A DNA stretch of 64,000 nt from positions 1-64,000 of the forward strand of contig NZ_PKUQ01000012.1 in NCBI RefSeq assembly GCF_002866925.1, read 5' to 3'. This document shows, piece after piece, positions 45,159 through 54,379 of the stretch (position 1 is the stretch's first letter; the number at the start of each line of letters is the position of its first letter). The translations under genes were made by a program, and so were the position numbers. The notes under the pieces were generated by a model. That model did no database searches, had not been told where the DNA came from, and worked only from the letters and a program-made list of their open reading frames with translations. The stretch comes from Cohaesibacter celericrescens (GTDB lineage Bacteria > Pseudomonadota > Alphaproteobacteria > Rhizobiales > Cohaesibacteraceae).

Positions 45159-45946
45159 TGAATATTGCAAACTTATCAAAGGCTCGCCTCCATTGGCGCG
45201 AAGATGGCAATCCAAGCGGCAAGCCCGTGGTGTTTGCCAACTCACTGGGGACAGATTTGCGCCTGTGGGACAAAATTATACCGCTGTTGCCCCAATCCCT
45301 GCGCCTTATCCGCTTTGACAAGCGAGGCCATGGCTTGTCCTCTTGCCCGCCCGCGCCCTACAGCATGGACGATCTGATCTGTGACGCTGAAGACCTGATG
45401 GACCATCTGGGGCTAACTGGTGTGGTGTTTATCGGCCTGTCGATAGGCGGCTTGATCGGCCAAGGACTGGCGACCAAGCGGCCTGACCTGATCAAGGCAT
45501 TGGTTCTGTCCAACACAGCCGCAAAAATGGGCGATGCTGCCATGTGGCAACAACGTATTGGAATGGTTCAGGATGGCGCATTGTCGGAGATGGCCGGCCC
45601 CATATTGGAGCGCTGGTTCTCACCGCCTTTCCACCGAACCGATGAGCTGGAAGCATGGCGCAACATGCTGACCCGCGTGCCGCAAGAGGGCTATTGGGGC
45701 TGTTGCGCGGCCATTGCTGACACTGATCTGACGAGCAACCTGCCAGATATTACCCAGCCGACACTCGGGATTGCAGGCGCGCTTGACGGAGCCAGCAGCC
45801 CAGAATTGGTGCGTGCCACTATTGACCGACTACCCAACGCCCACTTTGAAACAATTGCTGGCGTCGGACATTTACCCTGTGTGGAAGCCCCCCAGACCTA
45901 CGCAGACTTGTTGATCCCATTTTTCGAGGAAATAAATCATGTCTAG
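45158..45946 (+). CDS. pcaD: 3-Oxoadipate enol-lactonase
   Basis: A 262-residue alpha/beta-hydrolase that opens beta-ketoadipate enol-lactone to beta-ketoadipate. The catalytic Ser is in FIGLSIGGLIGQ, the acid in the GALDGASSPE region, and the His in GVGHLPCVEAP near the C-terminus. It starts within the pobA stop and overlaps pcaC by eight bases. The gene is not fused to pcaC, as it is in some organisms (pcaL). Length and motifs are normal. Confidence 0.92.
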
Positions 45947-46328
45947 TCGCTTTGAAAAAGGAATGGCAACCCGCCGCACTGTCTTGGGCGACAACCATGT
46001 TGATCGTGTAGAGGCCAACAAAGAGGCATTTGACGAGCCGTTCCAAACACTCATCACCGAGGGGGCATGGGGCACCGTATGGGCGTCAGATCGGGTGTCG
46101 ATGCGGGATCGTTCAATGCTGACCTTGGCGATACTGGCAGCGATGGGCAATTTTGAGGAAATCCCGATGCATATTCGTGCCACCGCAAACACCGGCGCCA
46201 CAAAAGACGATGTTCTAGAGGCCTTCTTGCATGTGGCGATTTATGCGGGAGTACCGCGCGCCAATCATGCCATCAAATTGGCCAAGCAGACTTTTGTCGA
46301 GATGGAAACTGAAACGGCGAACAAGTAA
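45939..46328 (+). CDS. pcaC: 4-Carboxymuconolactone decarboxylase
   Basis: A 129-residue CMD-family enzyme that decarboxylates gamma-carboxymuconolactone to beta-ketoadipate enol-lactone. Family motifs are EGAWGTVWASDRVSMRDRSM and IPMHIRATANTGATKDD with the catalytic Glu and His, then AGVPRANHAIKLA. It overlaps pcaD by eight bases and lies 21 bases before pcaH. Between pcaB product and pcaD it is the missing step, so the set pcaB, C, D is complete in this window. Confidence 0.94.
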   Translation: MSSRFEKGMATRRTVLGDNHVDRVEANKEAFDEPFQTLITEGAWGTVWASDRVSMRDRSMLTLAILAAMGNFEEIPMHIRATANTGATKDDVLEAFLHVAIYAGVPRANHAIKLAKQTFVEMETETANK

Positions 46329-46349
46329 GACAGTTTGGGAGGAAAAGTT

Positions 46350-47075
46350 ATGAAACCTGGCGAATTTTATCAGCGGGATCGTTCAATGCACCCGCCTGCT
46401 TACACCAAGGACTATAAAACCAGCGTCGCACGCTCACCTAATTATGCGCTGATAAGTCTTCAGAACTCGGCCTCCGAGATCACAGGTCCGACCTTTGGGC
46501 ATAATGACATCGACCCGATGGACAAAGACCTGATCCACAATTATGCCTCCAATGGCGCGTGTGCGATCGGTGAGCGGATCATTGTTCACGGTCGCGTGCT
46601 GGATGAAAATGGCAATCCTGTTCCCAAGACACTGGTTGAAATCTGGCAAGCCAATGCCGGTGGCCGCTATCGCCACAAGAAAGATACCTATCTGGCCCCG
46701 ATTGATCCCAATTTTGGTGGCTGTGGTCGCACATTGACCGATGAGAATGGCTATTATTACTTCCGCACGGTCAAACCCGGAGCCTATCCGTGGCGCAACT
46801 GGGTGAACAATTGGCGTCCGGCGCATATTCATCTTTCTGTGTTTGGGACAGCCTTTGCACAACGCCTGATTACCCAGATGTATTTTGAAGGCGACCCACT
46901 GATCAAAACATGTCCGATCCTCAACAGCATTCCGGACGCTGATGCCGTTGAACAGCTCATCGCGCTGGTAGATATGAATGCCACCATTCCACTGGATTCC
47001 ATCGCCTACAAATTCGACATCATCTTACGTGGACGACGCTCTACTTTGTTTGAGAACCGGTTGGAAGGGAACTAG
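46350..47075 (+). CDS. pcaH: Protocatechuate 3,4-dioxygenase beta subunit
   Basis: A 241-residue subunit holding the non-haem iron site that cleaves protocatechuate between the two hydroxyl carbons. The iron ligands are expected at the tyrosines in [10 protein letters not shown] and PGAYPWRNW and the two histidines in [11 protein letters not shown]. The start at 46350 has the ribosome binding site GGGAGG. It precedes pcaG by three bases. The beta-subunit-specific N-terminal extension is present. All ligands seem intact. Confidence 0.95.
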   Translation: MKPGEFYQRDRSMHPPAYTKDYKTSVARSPNYALISLQNSASEITGPTFGHNDIDPMDKDLIHNYASNGACAIGERIIVHGRVLDENGNPVPKTLVEIWQANAGGRYRHKKDTYLAPIDPNFGGCGRTLTDENGYYYFRTVKPGAYPWRNWVNNWRPAHIHLSVFGTAFAQRLITQMYFEGDPLIKTCPILNSIPDADAVEQLIALVDMNATIPLDSIAYKFDIILRGRRSTLFENRLEGN

Positions 47076-47078
47076 ATC

Positions 47079-47699
47079 ATGGCTCAGGAATTGCCCTATT
47101 TGAGAGAAACTGCATCCCAGACGGCAGGCCCTTACGTTCATATTGGTCTTGCTCCAGGGGCTGCTGGATTTGATATCTATGAAAAGGAACTGGGTTGGGA
47201 CATTGCCGGACCAAACGCCAAGGGCGAGCGCATTCGCGTTGAGGGGTTGGTGATTGACGGCATCGGATCGCCTGTGAAAGACGTCATGCTGGAAGCATGG
47301 CAGGCCAACAGCGCCGGCGTTTATGCGCACCCCGAGCATGCAGGCGAAGTGGAAGAAGGGTTTCGTGGCTGGGGCCGCGTGATCACCGATTTTGACACTG
47401 GTGAATGGGGTTTTGACACCATCAAACCAGGCGCTGTGATGGGACGCGATGGCAGAATGATGGCACCGCATATCAATCTCTGGATTGTTGCACGCGGCAT
47501 CAATATTGGTCTCAACACGCGGCTGTATTTCTCGGATGAAGAGACAGCCAATGCGTCCGATCCAGTGATCAACATCGTCGAATGGGAAAAACGGCGTCAA
47601 ACCTTGATAGCCAAGCGCCAAGTGCGCGATGGGCAAATCGTCTATCGCTTTGATATCTGCTTACAGGGCGATAACGAGACCGTGTTTTTCGACATCTGA
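47079..47699 (+). CDS. pcaG: Protocatechuate 3,4-dioxygenase alpha subunit
   Basis: A 206-residue partner of PcaH, of the same fold but without iron ligands. The intradiol dioxygenase pattern is present: TASQTAGPYVHIGLAPGAAG at the N-terminus, IRVEGLVIDGIGSPVKDVML for the sandwich, and APHINLWIVARGI, where the beta-subunit histidine pair is replaced. It is the last gene of the operon, three bases after pcaH, and is followed by a long palindromic terminator shared with the convergent pcaB. Confidence 0.95.
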   Translation: MAQELPYLRETASQTAGPYVHIGLAPGAAGFDIYEKELGWDIAGPNAKGERIRVEGLVIDGIGSPVKDVMLEAWQANSAGVYAHPEHAGEVEEGFRGWGRVITDFDTGEWGFDTIKPGAVMGRDGRMMAPHINLWIVARGINIGLNTRLYFSDEETANASDPVINIVEWEKRRQTLIAKRQVRDGQIVYRFDICLQGDNETVFFDI

Positions 47700-47723
47700 T
47701 ACAGACCATTCTTCCCGTCTGAA

Positions 47724-47770
47724 TAAAGCCTGATGATGAAGCCAAAAGATGGTTTGATCGTCAGGCTTTA
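47724..47770. terminator. Terminator between convergent pcaG and pcaB
   Basis: Perfect ten-base arms, TAAAGCCTGA (47724-47733) and TCAGGCTTTA (47761-47770), enclose 27 bases with partly paired content. On the plus strand the arm ends GCTTTA after pcaG, and on the minus strand it serves pcaB. Confidence 0.65.
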
Positions 47771-47775
47771 CACAC

Positions 47776-48843
47776 TCAGCCATTGCCTATGCCGATGGTT
47801 TCAATCTGGTCGATCAGGGCATCGGCATGCAGCAGGGCTTTGCCGGTTGTTTCCACCATCAACGACAGGATCATCCATTCCAACGTCCACGCCATACCCG
47901 AACGCTCCTGTTCATGCACCATCGCATGATGGAGGCCAGACACCTGCACAGCATTAAAACGGGCAAAGGACACCAGCGTTTCGGCCAGAACCGGATTTTG
48001 TTTATGAGGCATGGCCGAACTGGAGCCACTGCCACTGAGCTGGATCTCTTCAACACCTTGCTGAGCCATCAGGCAAATATCCATGCCCATTTTGCCCAGA
48101 CTACCGGTGATTTGTGAGAGAAAGTCACCATAGGCCACCACAGGGCTGCGCATTGTGTGCCACGCTTTGATCGGGTTTTCGAGGCCAAATCTGTCTGCTA
48201 TTTGCTCTGCGACATCATTGGCTTTGTCACCCAAGGCATGACGGGTTCCGACGGCGCCACCGAACTGCAATTGCTCGACTTTTGTGCGCAGCGGCCCCAA
48301 ATCTTCGATATGATTGACCAGTGGCGTAAGCCAGGTGTAAATCCGGTCAGCCACCATAATGGGCAAGGCAGCCTGCATGCGCGTTCGGCCCATCATCGGT
48401 TTGCTGCCAAACTCTTCATAGCGCATCAATATTTTTTCGGCCAAAATGCCCATGCGTTCGACCAAAATCGCGCTGACATCGCGCAAGGTGAGCACCAAGG
48501 CAGTATCGAGTAAATCCTGACTGGTGGCGCCCATATGCACAGCCGGCATAAGCTCGGCACCGACATGCTTCTTTAGCAAACGCACAAATTCGGGAACCGG
48601 CACACCATCGGCCAAGCTTCCCTGCCCCAAGGCTTCAGCAGCAGGACTGAAATCTGCCATTTTATCGAGGGCCTGCTCGGCAACGTCCTTTGTCACCAGA
48701 CCATGATCTCCCAAAGCCTCGGTCAGAGCCATTTCAAAGGCCAGACAATGCTCAATGGTTTTCTCCGCACTAAAAAGCCGAGAGATTTGGGTGTCTTCAA
48801 ACAGCGGAGCAAAGCAGGCGTTGTCAGCAATAAACGAGGACAT
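47776..48843 (-). CDS. pcaB: 3-Carboxy-cis,cis-muconate cycloisomerase
   Basis: A 355-residue member of the fumarase/aspartase superfamily that lactonises beta-carboxymuconate. The family signature GSSSAMPHKQNPV is near residue 265 and the helical core starts LFSAEKTIEHCLAFEMALTE. At 355 residues it is the short form common in Rhizobiales, lacking the extra C-terminal domain of about 450-residue homologues. It is transcribed opposite to pobA-pcaG, so the pca set is split between two units. Its role between PcaHG and PcaC makes the assignment firm. Confidence 0.9.
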   Translation of the reverse strand: MSSFIADNACFAPLFEDTQISRLFSAEKTIEHCLAFEMALTEALGDHGLVTKDVAEQALDKMADFSPAAEALGQGSLADGVPVPEFVRLLKKHVGAELMPAVHMGATSQDLLDTALVLTLRDVSAILVERMGILAEKILMRYEEFGSKPMMGRTRMQAALPIMVADRIYTWLTPLVNHIEDLGPLRTKVEQLQFGGAVGTRHALGDKANDVAEQIADRFGLENPIKAWHTMRSPVVAYGDFLSQITGSLGKMGMDICLMAQQGVEEIQLSGSGSSSAMPHKQNPVLAETLVSFARFNAVQVSGLHHAMVHEQERSGMAWTLEWMILSLMVETTGKALLHADALIDQIETIGIGNG

Positions 48844-48944
48844 TGTATTTCAGATTCCTTATCGTCTGGGTTCCAGCCGACAATAGTGAGGATTGCAGTG
48901 GCAGGCGACCCCCTTCCTGCATTTATGACCAAAGTTGATGAATC

Positions 48945-48975
48945 ATGAGTCACCACTCATATGGCGCATGAGTGG
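48945..48975. repeat. Alternating ATGAGT/ACTCAT repeats in the pcaB-pirin divergent region
   Basis: ATGAGT (48945-48950), CCACTCAT (48953-48960) and ATGAGTGG (48968-48975) form two overlapping inverted repeats within 31 bases, between pcaB (minus) and the pirin gene (plus). They look like regulator binding sites. Confidence 0.5.
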
Positions 48976-49134
48976 GGTATCTCTTCCTATCCGGCCACGT
49001 TGAATTACTTATGTTACCATGAAGAAACGAGCCGCTGTCCGCCAGACCAACTTGGCTGGAAGCGATTGCTCCAACAGTCACAACGCACAGCGTTGCCCGC
49101 AGCCTAGACCACTGCGACAAAATGGAGAGATCAC

Positions 49135-50046
49135 ATGTCTATCAGACCCGTCGTTTCCACCAGTCAGGCCGTACCCACGATGGAAGGCGCTGGCGTTAAG
49201 CTGCACCGCGCGTTTGGATTTCACGATCCGGCCATGGCAGATCCCTATTTGTTGTTTGATGACTTTCGCAATGAAAATCCACAAGACTTCTTACAGGGGT
49301 TTCCTTGGCATCCCCATCGCGGCATCGAGACCATCACCTATGTGCTGAATGGCACCGTGGAACATGGGGACAGTTTGGGAAACCATGGCACGCTGGGCGC
49401 GGGGGATGTGCAATGGATGACAGCGGGATCCGGCATCATGCATCAGGAAATGCCCAAAGGAAACAAACAGGGCCAGATGCACGGTTTTCAGCTGTGGGCC
49501 AATCTGCCCGCCAGCCTGAAAATGACCGCTCCGCGCTATCAGGATGTACAGGGCAAGGAAATTCCACAGATCATCGATGACGATGGTACTAGCGTAAAAG
49601 TCGTCATTGGTGAGTTTTGGGGCAAAAAGGGCCCCGTGGATGGCATCGCGGCTGACCCATTGTATCTGGATATTTTTGTGCCCGCCGGTGTGCGCAAACG
49701 CTTCCAGATCGACACCTATCGCAATGCTTTTGCCTATGTCTTTGAAGGGGCTGGTAGCTTCGACAATTCCTCAAAACCATGGGGTGTGTTGCTGGAAAAA
49801 GAAGTCGGCGGCGAAGAAGTGAATATTCGCGACATGTCCGGCAATCGTACGCTGGTCAATTTTGGCACCGGAGATGAAGTCGAAGTGGTGGCTGGACCCG
49901 AAGGGGTGCGTTTCTTGCTGGTTTCCGGCGCTCCCTTGCAAGAGCCTGTGGCTTGGCATGGTCCGATCGTGATGAACACCAAGGCCGAAATTCAGCAGGC
50001 CATTAAAGAGCTGCGCAACGGCACCTTTATCAAACCAGCGCACTGA
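49135..50046 (+). CDS. Pirin family protein
   Basis: A 303-residue bicupin. The N-terminal cupin has the metal-binding set HPHRGIETITYVLNG and the later H in GSGIMHQEMP, as in pirins that bind Fe and may show quercetin dioxygenase activity. The C-terminal half ends in a cupin-like fold with KAEIQQAIKELRNGTF, typical of pirins. It opens a two-gene run with the glutathionyl-hydroquinone reductase, 83 bases on, and is divergent from pcaB. The true substrate is unknown. A redox or aromatic link is suggested by position only. Confidence 0.88.
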   Translation: MSIRPVVSTSQAVPTMEGAGVKLHRAFGFHDPAMADPYLLFDDFRNENPQDFLQGFPWHPHRGIETITYVLNGTVEHGDSLGNHGTLGAGDVQWMTAGSGIMHQEMPKGNKQGQMHGFQLWANLPASLKMTAPRYQDVQGKEIPQIIDDDGTSVKVVIGEFWGKKGPVDGIAADPLYLDIFVPAGVRKRFQIDTYRNAFAYVFEGAGSFDNSSKPWGVLLEKEVGGEEVNIRDMSGNRTLVNFGTGDEVEVVAGPEGVRFLLVSGAPLQEPVAWHGPIVMNTKAEIQQAIKELRNGTFIKPAH

Positions 50047-50073
50047 AGCGTTTTTTCTCGATTTCAATCTCTT

Positions 50074-50097
50074 GGAAGGGGCATGGTGCCCCCTTCC
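50074..50097 (+). terminator. Hairpin between the pirin and hydroquinone reductase genes
   Basis: GGAAGGGGC pairs with GCCCCCTTCC (one bulged C) around a short loop, 28 bases after the pirin stop, and CTCTTT follows. It may be a partial terminator. Confidence 0.5.
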
Positions 50098-50129
50098 CTC
50101 TTTGATCGAGCTGTTGGAAGGATATTCAA

Positions 50130-51110
50130 ATGGGACTACTCGTTGACGGCCAATGGCAAGACCAATGGTATGACACCAAATCATCAGGCGGACGCTTTGT
50201 TCGCAAAGATGCCGCCTTTCGCAGCTGGATAACGGCTGATGGTTCTGCGGGCCCCAGCGGATCAGGCGGTTTCAAGGCCGAGCCGGGCCGCTATCATCTC
50301 TACGTGTCCTATGCTTGCCCTTGGGCCCATCGCACGTTGATTTTTCGCGCGCTGAAAGGGCTGGAGAAATTTATCACTGTGTCGGTGGTCAACTCCTATA
50401 TGGCGCAGGATGGCTGGACCTTCACCCCAGAAGAAGGCGTTATCCCCGACCCACTGTTTGGCGCAGACTTTATGCATCAGATCTACACCAAGGCCGATGC
50501 AGACTACACAGGGCGGGTCACCGTTCCGGTATTGTGGGACAAAAAGACCGGTACCATCGTGTCCAACGAATCCTCTGAGATCATTCGCATGTTCAACACA
50601 GCGTTCAATGGCTTGGGGGCCAAGGCTGGTGACTATTACCCTGCCGAGCACAGAGAAGAAATCAACGCCATCAATGAACGCGTGTATCACACGGTCAACA
50701 ACGGGGTTTACAAGGGCGGATTTGCAACCACACAAGCAGCTTATGAAGAGGCCGTGGTGCCATTGTTCGAGACACTGGATTGGTTAGAAGAAAAGCTGTC
50801 ATCCTCTCGCTACCTGCTCGACTATGGCGCGACCGAAGCGGACTGGCGATTGTTCACCACGCTCATTCGGTTTGATCCGGTCTATGTGGGGCATTTCAAG
50901 TGCAATATTCGCACCATTGGATCCTACTCTAACCTGTCTCACTATGTGCGTGATCTGTATCAGCAGCCCGGTGTTGCGAAAACCGTCAATATGGCGCACA
51001 TCAAGAACCATTATTACGCCAGCCACGACACCATCAACCCGACACGCATTGTACCGTTGGGGCCGGATATTGATTTTTCTGCGCCGCACAACAGAGGCCA
51101 AATGGACTGA
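50130..51110 (+). CDS. Glutathionyl-hydroquinone reductase (Xi-class GST)
   Basis: A 326-residue cytoplasmic enzyme that removes glutathione from glutathionyl-hydroquinones. The catalytic Cys63 is in YACPWAHRTL, the hallmark CPWAH motif of Xi-class enzymes such as YqjG and PcpF. The rest includes VTVPVLWDKKTGTIVSNESS with the cis-Pro loop and a helical C-terminal half with the ending RIVPLGPDIDF typical of the class. It follows the pirin on the same strand and may detoxify quinones arising from aromatic catabolism. The role in this strain is inferred. Confidence 0.9.
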   Translation: MGLLVDGQWQDQWYDTKSSGGRFVRKDAAFRSWITADGSAGPSGSGGFKAEPGRYHLYVSYACPWAHRTLIFRALKGLEKFITVSVVNSYMAQDGWTFTPEEGVIPDPLFGADFMHQIYTKADADYTGRVTVPVLWDKKTGTIVSNESSEIIRMFNTAFNGLGAKAGDYYPAEHREEINAINERVYHTVNNGVYKGGFATTQAAYEEAVVPLFETLDWLEEKLSSSRYLLDYGATEADWRLFTTLIRFDPVYVGHFKCNIRTIGSYSNLSHYVRDLYQQPGVAKTVNMAHIKNHYYASHDTINPTRIVPLGPDIDFSAPHNRGQMD

Positions 51111-51125
51111 GGTCCATCACCGACA

Positions 51126-51152
51126 AAGCCCGATCCATCTCTGGTCGGGCTT
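51126..51152 (+). terminator. Terminator after the hydroquinone reductase gene
   Basis: Perfect eight-base arms, AAGCCCGA (51126-51133) and TCGGGCTT (51145-51152), with an 11-base loop, lie 15 bases past the stop and are followed by ATTG. The next gene is convergent. Confidence 0.6.
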
Positions 51153-51164
51153 ATTGCTGTGCTT

Positions 51165-52025
51165 CTACTGGCTTGCTTGCAAATGACTATAGATGGCGCA
51201 GACATCTTGTTCGATAAATCCGCTTTGCATCGCGGCGGTGAGCAATGCCAATAGGTCTGACGACTGGGGCAATGTGAGGCCCTTTGCATTGGCCTCATCA
51301 ATCGCAAGGCCAACATCTTTGCCCAATTGATGCATGGGTGAGACGGGAGTAAAATCCTGATCGGCGATGGCGCCGCCTTTGGCTGCCACCATCGGGCAGG
51401 CTATGGCGCCATTGTTGGCGACCGCCATAAAATCATACAAATCAAGCCCTGCCGCATTGGCAAAGACCATGGCCTCAGACAATCCCCCCAGCACATTACC
51501 GAGCAACATCTGTATGGCCAGCTTCATGCGGGTGCCAGATCCAACTGGACCGCAATGCACGGTCTTTTTGCCCATTGCATCAAACAGATCTGTAGCTTCC
51601 TCCATCGAGCCTTTGTCGCCACCGACCATGAACACCAGCTCACCTGCGGTTGCTGGCCCCACGGAACCAGAAACCGGGGCATCCAGAAAGACCCCGCCCG
51701 CTGTCTCGATATAGGCATTTGCGGCTAAGGTGGCTTGTGGGGAGACCGTGCTGGTGTTGATGATGGTCTTGCCAGTTAAATCAGATTTGGCCAGTTTTTC
51801 CGCTATCGCCAACAGAGCCTCGGGGCCATAAACCATAATGACGATGTGGCTCACCCCTGACGCCAAGGACACCAGATCGGGGCAAAGTGTTGCGCCCTCA
51901 TCGACCAGTGTTTGTGCTTTGTCTGGAGAACGGTTCCAGACAGACAGGGCCATGCCAGCCTTTGCAAGGTTGCGTGCCATAGGCACACCCATGATGCCCA
52001 AACCGATCATTGCTACATTTTTCAT
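51165..52025 (-). CDS. Beta-hydroxyacid dehydrogenase (3-hydroxyisobutyrate dehydrogenase family)
   Basis: A 286-residue NAD(P)-dependent oxidoreductase. The dinucleotide motif is IGLGIMGVPMA (6-16), the substrate-contacting Ser region is DAPVSGSVGPATAG near residue 115, and the catalytic Lys is in GSGTRMKLAIQMLLG near 165. The start at 52025 has a GGGGAAG ribosome binding site. The family includes 3-hydroxyisobutyrate dehydrogenase, tartronate semialdehyde reductase and related enzymes; I cannot choose between them. It lies next to a DeoR regulator of a sugar module but is not overlapping and is 119 bases downstream of it, so it may or may not belong to it. Confidence 0.85.
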   Translation of the reverse strand: MKNVAMIGLGIMGVPMARNLAKAGMALSVWNRSPDKAQTLVDEGATLCPDLVSLASGVSHIVIMVYGPEALLAIAEKLAKSDLTGKTIINTSTVSPQATLAANAYIETAGGVFLDAPVSGSVGPATAGELVFMVGGDKGSMEEATDLFDAMGKKTVHCGPVGSGTRMKLAIQMLLGNVLGGLSEAMVFANAAGLDLYDFMAVANNGAIACPMVAAKGGAIADQDFTPVSPMHQLGKDVGLAIDEANAKGLTLPQSSDLLALLTAAMQSGFIEQDVCAIYSHLQASQ

Positions 52026-52144
52026 CGCACTTCCCCGCCCAGACACATGTGGATGCCAAATCTGCTGTCCGCATAGTCAGGCGGCAGCTGCCCTTGTGCT
52101 TGCACAAAGGTGGCATTTTGATACCAGATTAAAGCAATTGCGGA

Positions 52145-52930
52145 TCAGTCTGCAATGATGACTTCGATGCCACGGTCTTCGAAACGCTTTTTATCGGCGT
52201 CTGACAGACCGGAATCGATGATCAGGCTATGGACAAGCTCAATCCCGCCCAAGGACGCGAAGGACACTTCGCCGAGTTTGCTGGAGTCAGCGACCAGATA
52301 GATATGGGCTGCAGAATTGATCATCGCAGATTTGACATGCAAATCATTAAAGCCCGGATAGGTTAGGCCAGCCTCAAAGGAAAGCCCTCCCACGGCCAAG
52401 AACAGTTTCTGGGCAAACATATTCTCAAAGAAAGCCCCCGCCTTTTCGCCAGAGAGCGATAGGGTTGGTGCTTTGAATTCACCGCCGGTGACATGAATTG
52501 AATGGGATGGCTCCTGTCCCATGATAAACACAATATTCAACGCATTGGTCATCACTTTTAGCCGGCGCTTTTCGCCCAAGTGATTGGCTATCATGGTTGT
52601 TGTTGAGCCGGCATCGAGGATGATGGTATCACCATCCTCGATCAGTTCAGCAGCTTTGCGCCCAATGGCTTCTTTCTTGTCCAAGTGGTCAAGATGATGC
52701 AAGGCCAGCTGTTGAACCTGTTTCGGCATGGATTTGGAGAAAGCACCGCCATGCTCGCGAACGATATGGCCTTCTGCTTCTAGTTTCTCCAAATCCTGTC
52801 GTATGGTTGGTTCAGAAACATGAAACATCTCGCTCAATTTGGCGACACGCGCACTGCCTTCTTCCATCAAAAGATCGAGGATTTTTTTGCGCCGAGTTTC
52901 GCCGAGCAGAGGCTTCTTATCTTGTTTCAT
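52145..52930 (-). CDS. DeoR-family transcriptional repressor of the second sugar module
   Basis: A 261-residue repressor. The N-terminal DeoR helix-turn-helix is in VAKLSEMFHVSEPTIRQDLE (about 24-43). The C-terminal sugar-phosphate sensing domain has GDTIILDAGSTTTMIANHL and LFLAVGGLSFEAGLTYPG. DeoR proteins respond to phosphorylated sugars, which fits the ketose-phosphate expected from the module's kinase. It is the last gene of the minus-strand operon, 5 bases after the isomerase. Its likely binding sites are the TTCG repeats at 58810-58957 in the divergent promoter. Confidence 0.9.
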   Translation of the reverse strand: MKQDKKPLLGETRRKKILDLLMEEGSARVAKLSEMFHVSEPTIRQDLEKLEAEGHIVREHGGAFSKSMPKQVQQLALHHLDHLDKKEAIGRKAAELIEDGDTIILDAGSTTTMIANHLGEKRRLKVMTNALNIVFIMGQEPSHSIHVTGGEFKAPTLSLSGEKAGAFFENMFAQKLFLAVGGLSFEAGLTYPGFNDLHVKSAMINSAAHIYLVADSSKLGEVSFASLGGIELVHSLIIDSGLSDADKKRFEDRGIEVIIAD

Positions 52931-52935
52931 GCTTC

Positions 52936-54369
52936 CTATTCATCCAAGCCATGATGATACAAATCCCATTTCAAGTATTTTGAAATGGCTTCATCGACGA
53001 CATTTGCAACATCACCGCGCACCATAGCAACATGATGCTCGAATCCATTTGCGCAAATGTGTTTCAGCAGCTTACGTAGCTTAGTTACATGGCAAACTGC
53101 AATACCCCCGTCCATACCAAATGGGTCATCGGTGAATTCTCCTTTGCCGACATAGGTACGAATTGTGCCTTTGGCATCATCGGTAGACAGGCGGAAGTAG
53201 GTCATTGGGCCCGGAGCAACTTTTCCTTTGATGGCACCAAAGCATGAATCTTCTTCAAGAACAGTGCCCAAAACATCCAAATTGCCGATTTCGACTTCGC
53301 TTCCCATAAAGCTCTTTGGATAATTGGAGCAATGAGTGCAGACGCATTTGTCCGGATCACTGGCGTAATTGTTATTCCAATCCAGCAGCCCCGATGGTGT
53401 ACCGGCGGCGAGCGTCAATGCATACATGGAAATGGCACCAGCAACATCCACTTCACATGCACTCGGCATCAGGTCTTCGCCCATCATCGACATAGTTGCG
53501 CATGTGGCGCAACCATAATTATCCTGAATGGATGTCCAGCACTGAATAGCGCTTGCGTCGCATTCATTTTCTTCCATCCAACGGTTCACGACCGTGGTAA
53601 ACTTGGCTTGTCGAAGGACCTTTTCTTTGGCAATGCACGGGGCAATTTTGCCGTAGTCCTGCAATTCTTCGAGCCTTTGCTGAACCGCCGCATCGTCGTC
53701 TTTAAGACGTTGTGCTCCGAAAATCATTTCCGACAAGTCACAAGTGACCACAGTGATGCCGCTGGCTTGCAGCAGCTTCTCACTGTATCGAACGGTCTGG
53801 AATGCGCCGGTACGAGCCCCTATCGAACCAATGCGAGCATTGGACAGGCCGCGAACAGTGCGGCAGGTGGCAGCAAAATTCTGCAGGTCATGTTTAAATT
53901 CCTGCCCATCGATATCGCTGGTGTGCGACGTGGTGTCAGTGAACGGAATGCCATATTGGTAGAAATTGTTGGTGACTGAAATCTTGCCACAAAACGCATC
54001 GCGGCGGCTGCGAACATCAACTTTTTCGACATCGTCATTGCAGGCCTGCACGAGGACAGGCACGTTGAGACCGGCACCATGGATGGTTTCGACAATGCCG
54101 ATTTCATCGCCAAAGTTTGGCAAAATAACAACTATACCGTCAATTTCTTCACGCTGTTCCTTGAACAGTTTGGCATATTTGAAGGCATCAGCGCGGGTTT
54201 CAACCGCGCCAAAAGGAGTGGCATCGAGCGGGAGTATAACTGAGCCAAAGCCCAGTTCATCCATCAATTTCATGAGCTGCTTGCGGGCATCAATGGCCAT
54301 TTCGCCATTGAAGATATTGCGTGTGCCAACAACCAGTCCTAGTGTTGTCCGTTTTTCTGTGGTCCTCAT
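52936..54369 (-). CDS. L-fucose/arabinose-isomerase-fold sugar isomerase
   Basis: A 477-residue enzyme of the FucI/AraA-like superfamily, which interconverts aldoses and ketoses with a bound divalent metal. The expected metal ligands are present: Glu306 in SACEVDVAGA, Asp330 in LLDWNNNY, and a His pair at 445-446 in GFEHHVAMVRGD. A Cys cluster, CVCTHC (342-347), follows the active-site Asp and is also seen in uncharacterised members. The start at 54369 has an AAGGGG ribosome binding site; 26 upstream residues are rejected. It lies between the ABC permease, 10 bases away, and the DeoR gene. Fucose itself is unlikely, as no fuculose pathway is near. Confidence 0.82.
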   Translation of the reverse strand: MRTTEKRTTLGLVVGTRNIFNGEMAIDARKQLMKLMDELGFGSVILPLDATPFGAVETRADAFKYAKLFKEQREEIDGIVVILPNFGDEIGIVETIHGAGLNVPVLVQACNDDVEKVDVRSRRDAFCGKISVTNNFYQYGIPFTDTTSHTSDIDGQEFKHDLQNFAATCRTVRGLSNARIGSIGARTGAFQTVRYSEKLLQASGITVVTCDLSEMIFGAQRLKDDDAAVQQRLEELQDYGKIAPCIAKEKVLRQAKFTTVVNRWMEENECDASAIQCWTSIQDNYGCATCATMSMMGEDLMPSACEVDVAGAISMYALTLAAGTPSGLLDWNNNYASDPDKCVCTHCSNYPKSFMGSEVEIGNLDVLGTVLEEDSCFGAIKGKVAPGPMTYFRLSTDDAKGTIRTYVGKGEFTDDPFGMDGGIAVCHVTKLRKLLKHICANGFEHHVAMVRGDVANVVDEAISKYLKWDLYHHGLDE

Positions 54370-54379
54370 AGCGGGCCCC

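Noticed and set aside
47776-48843. Adenylosuccinate lyase rather than PcaB
   Set aside because: Both share the superfamily signature, but the neighbouring pcaHG, pcaC and pcaD and the 355-residue length fit the Rhizobiales PcaB.
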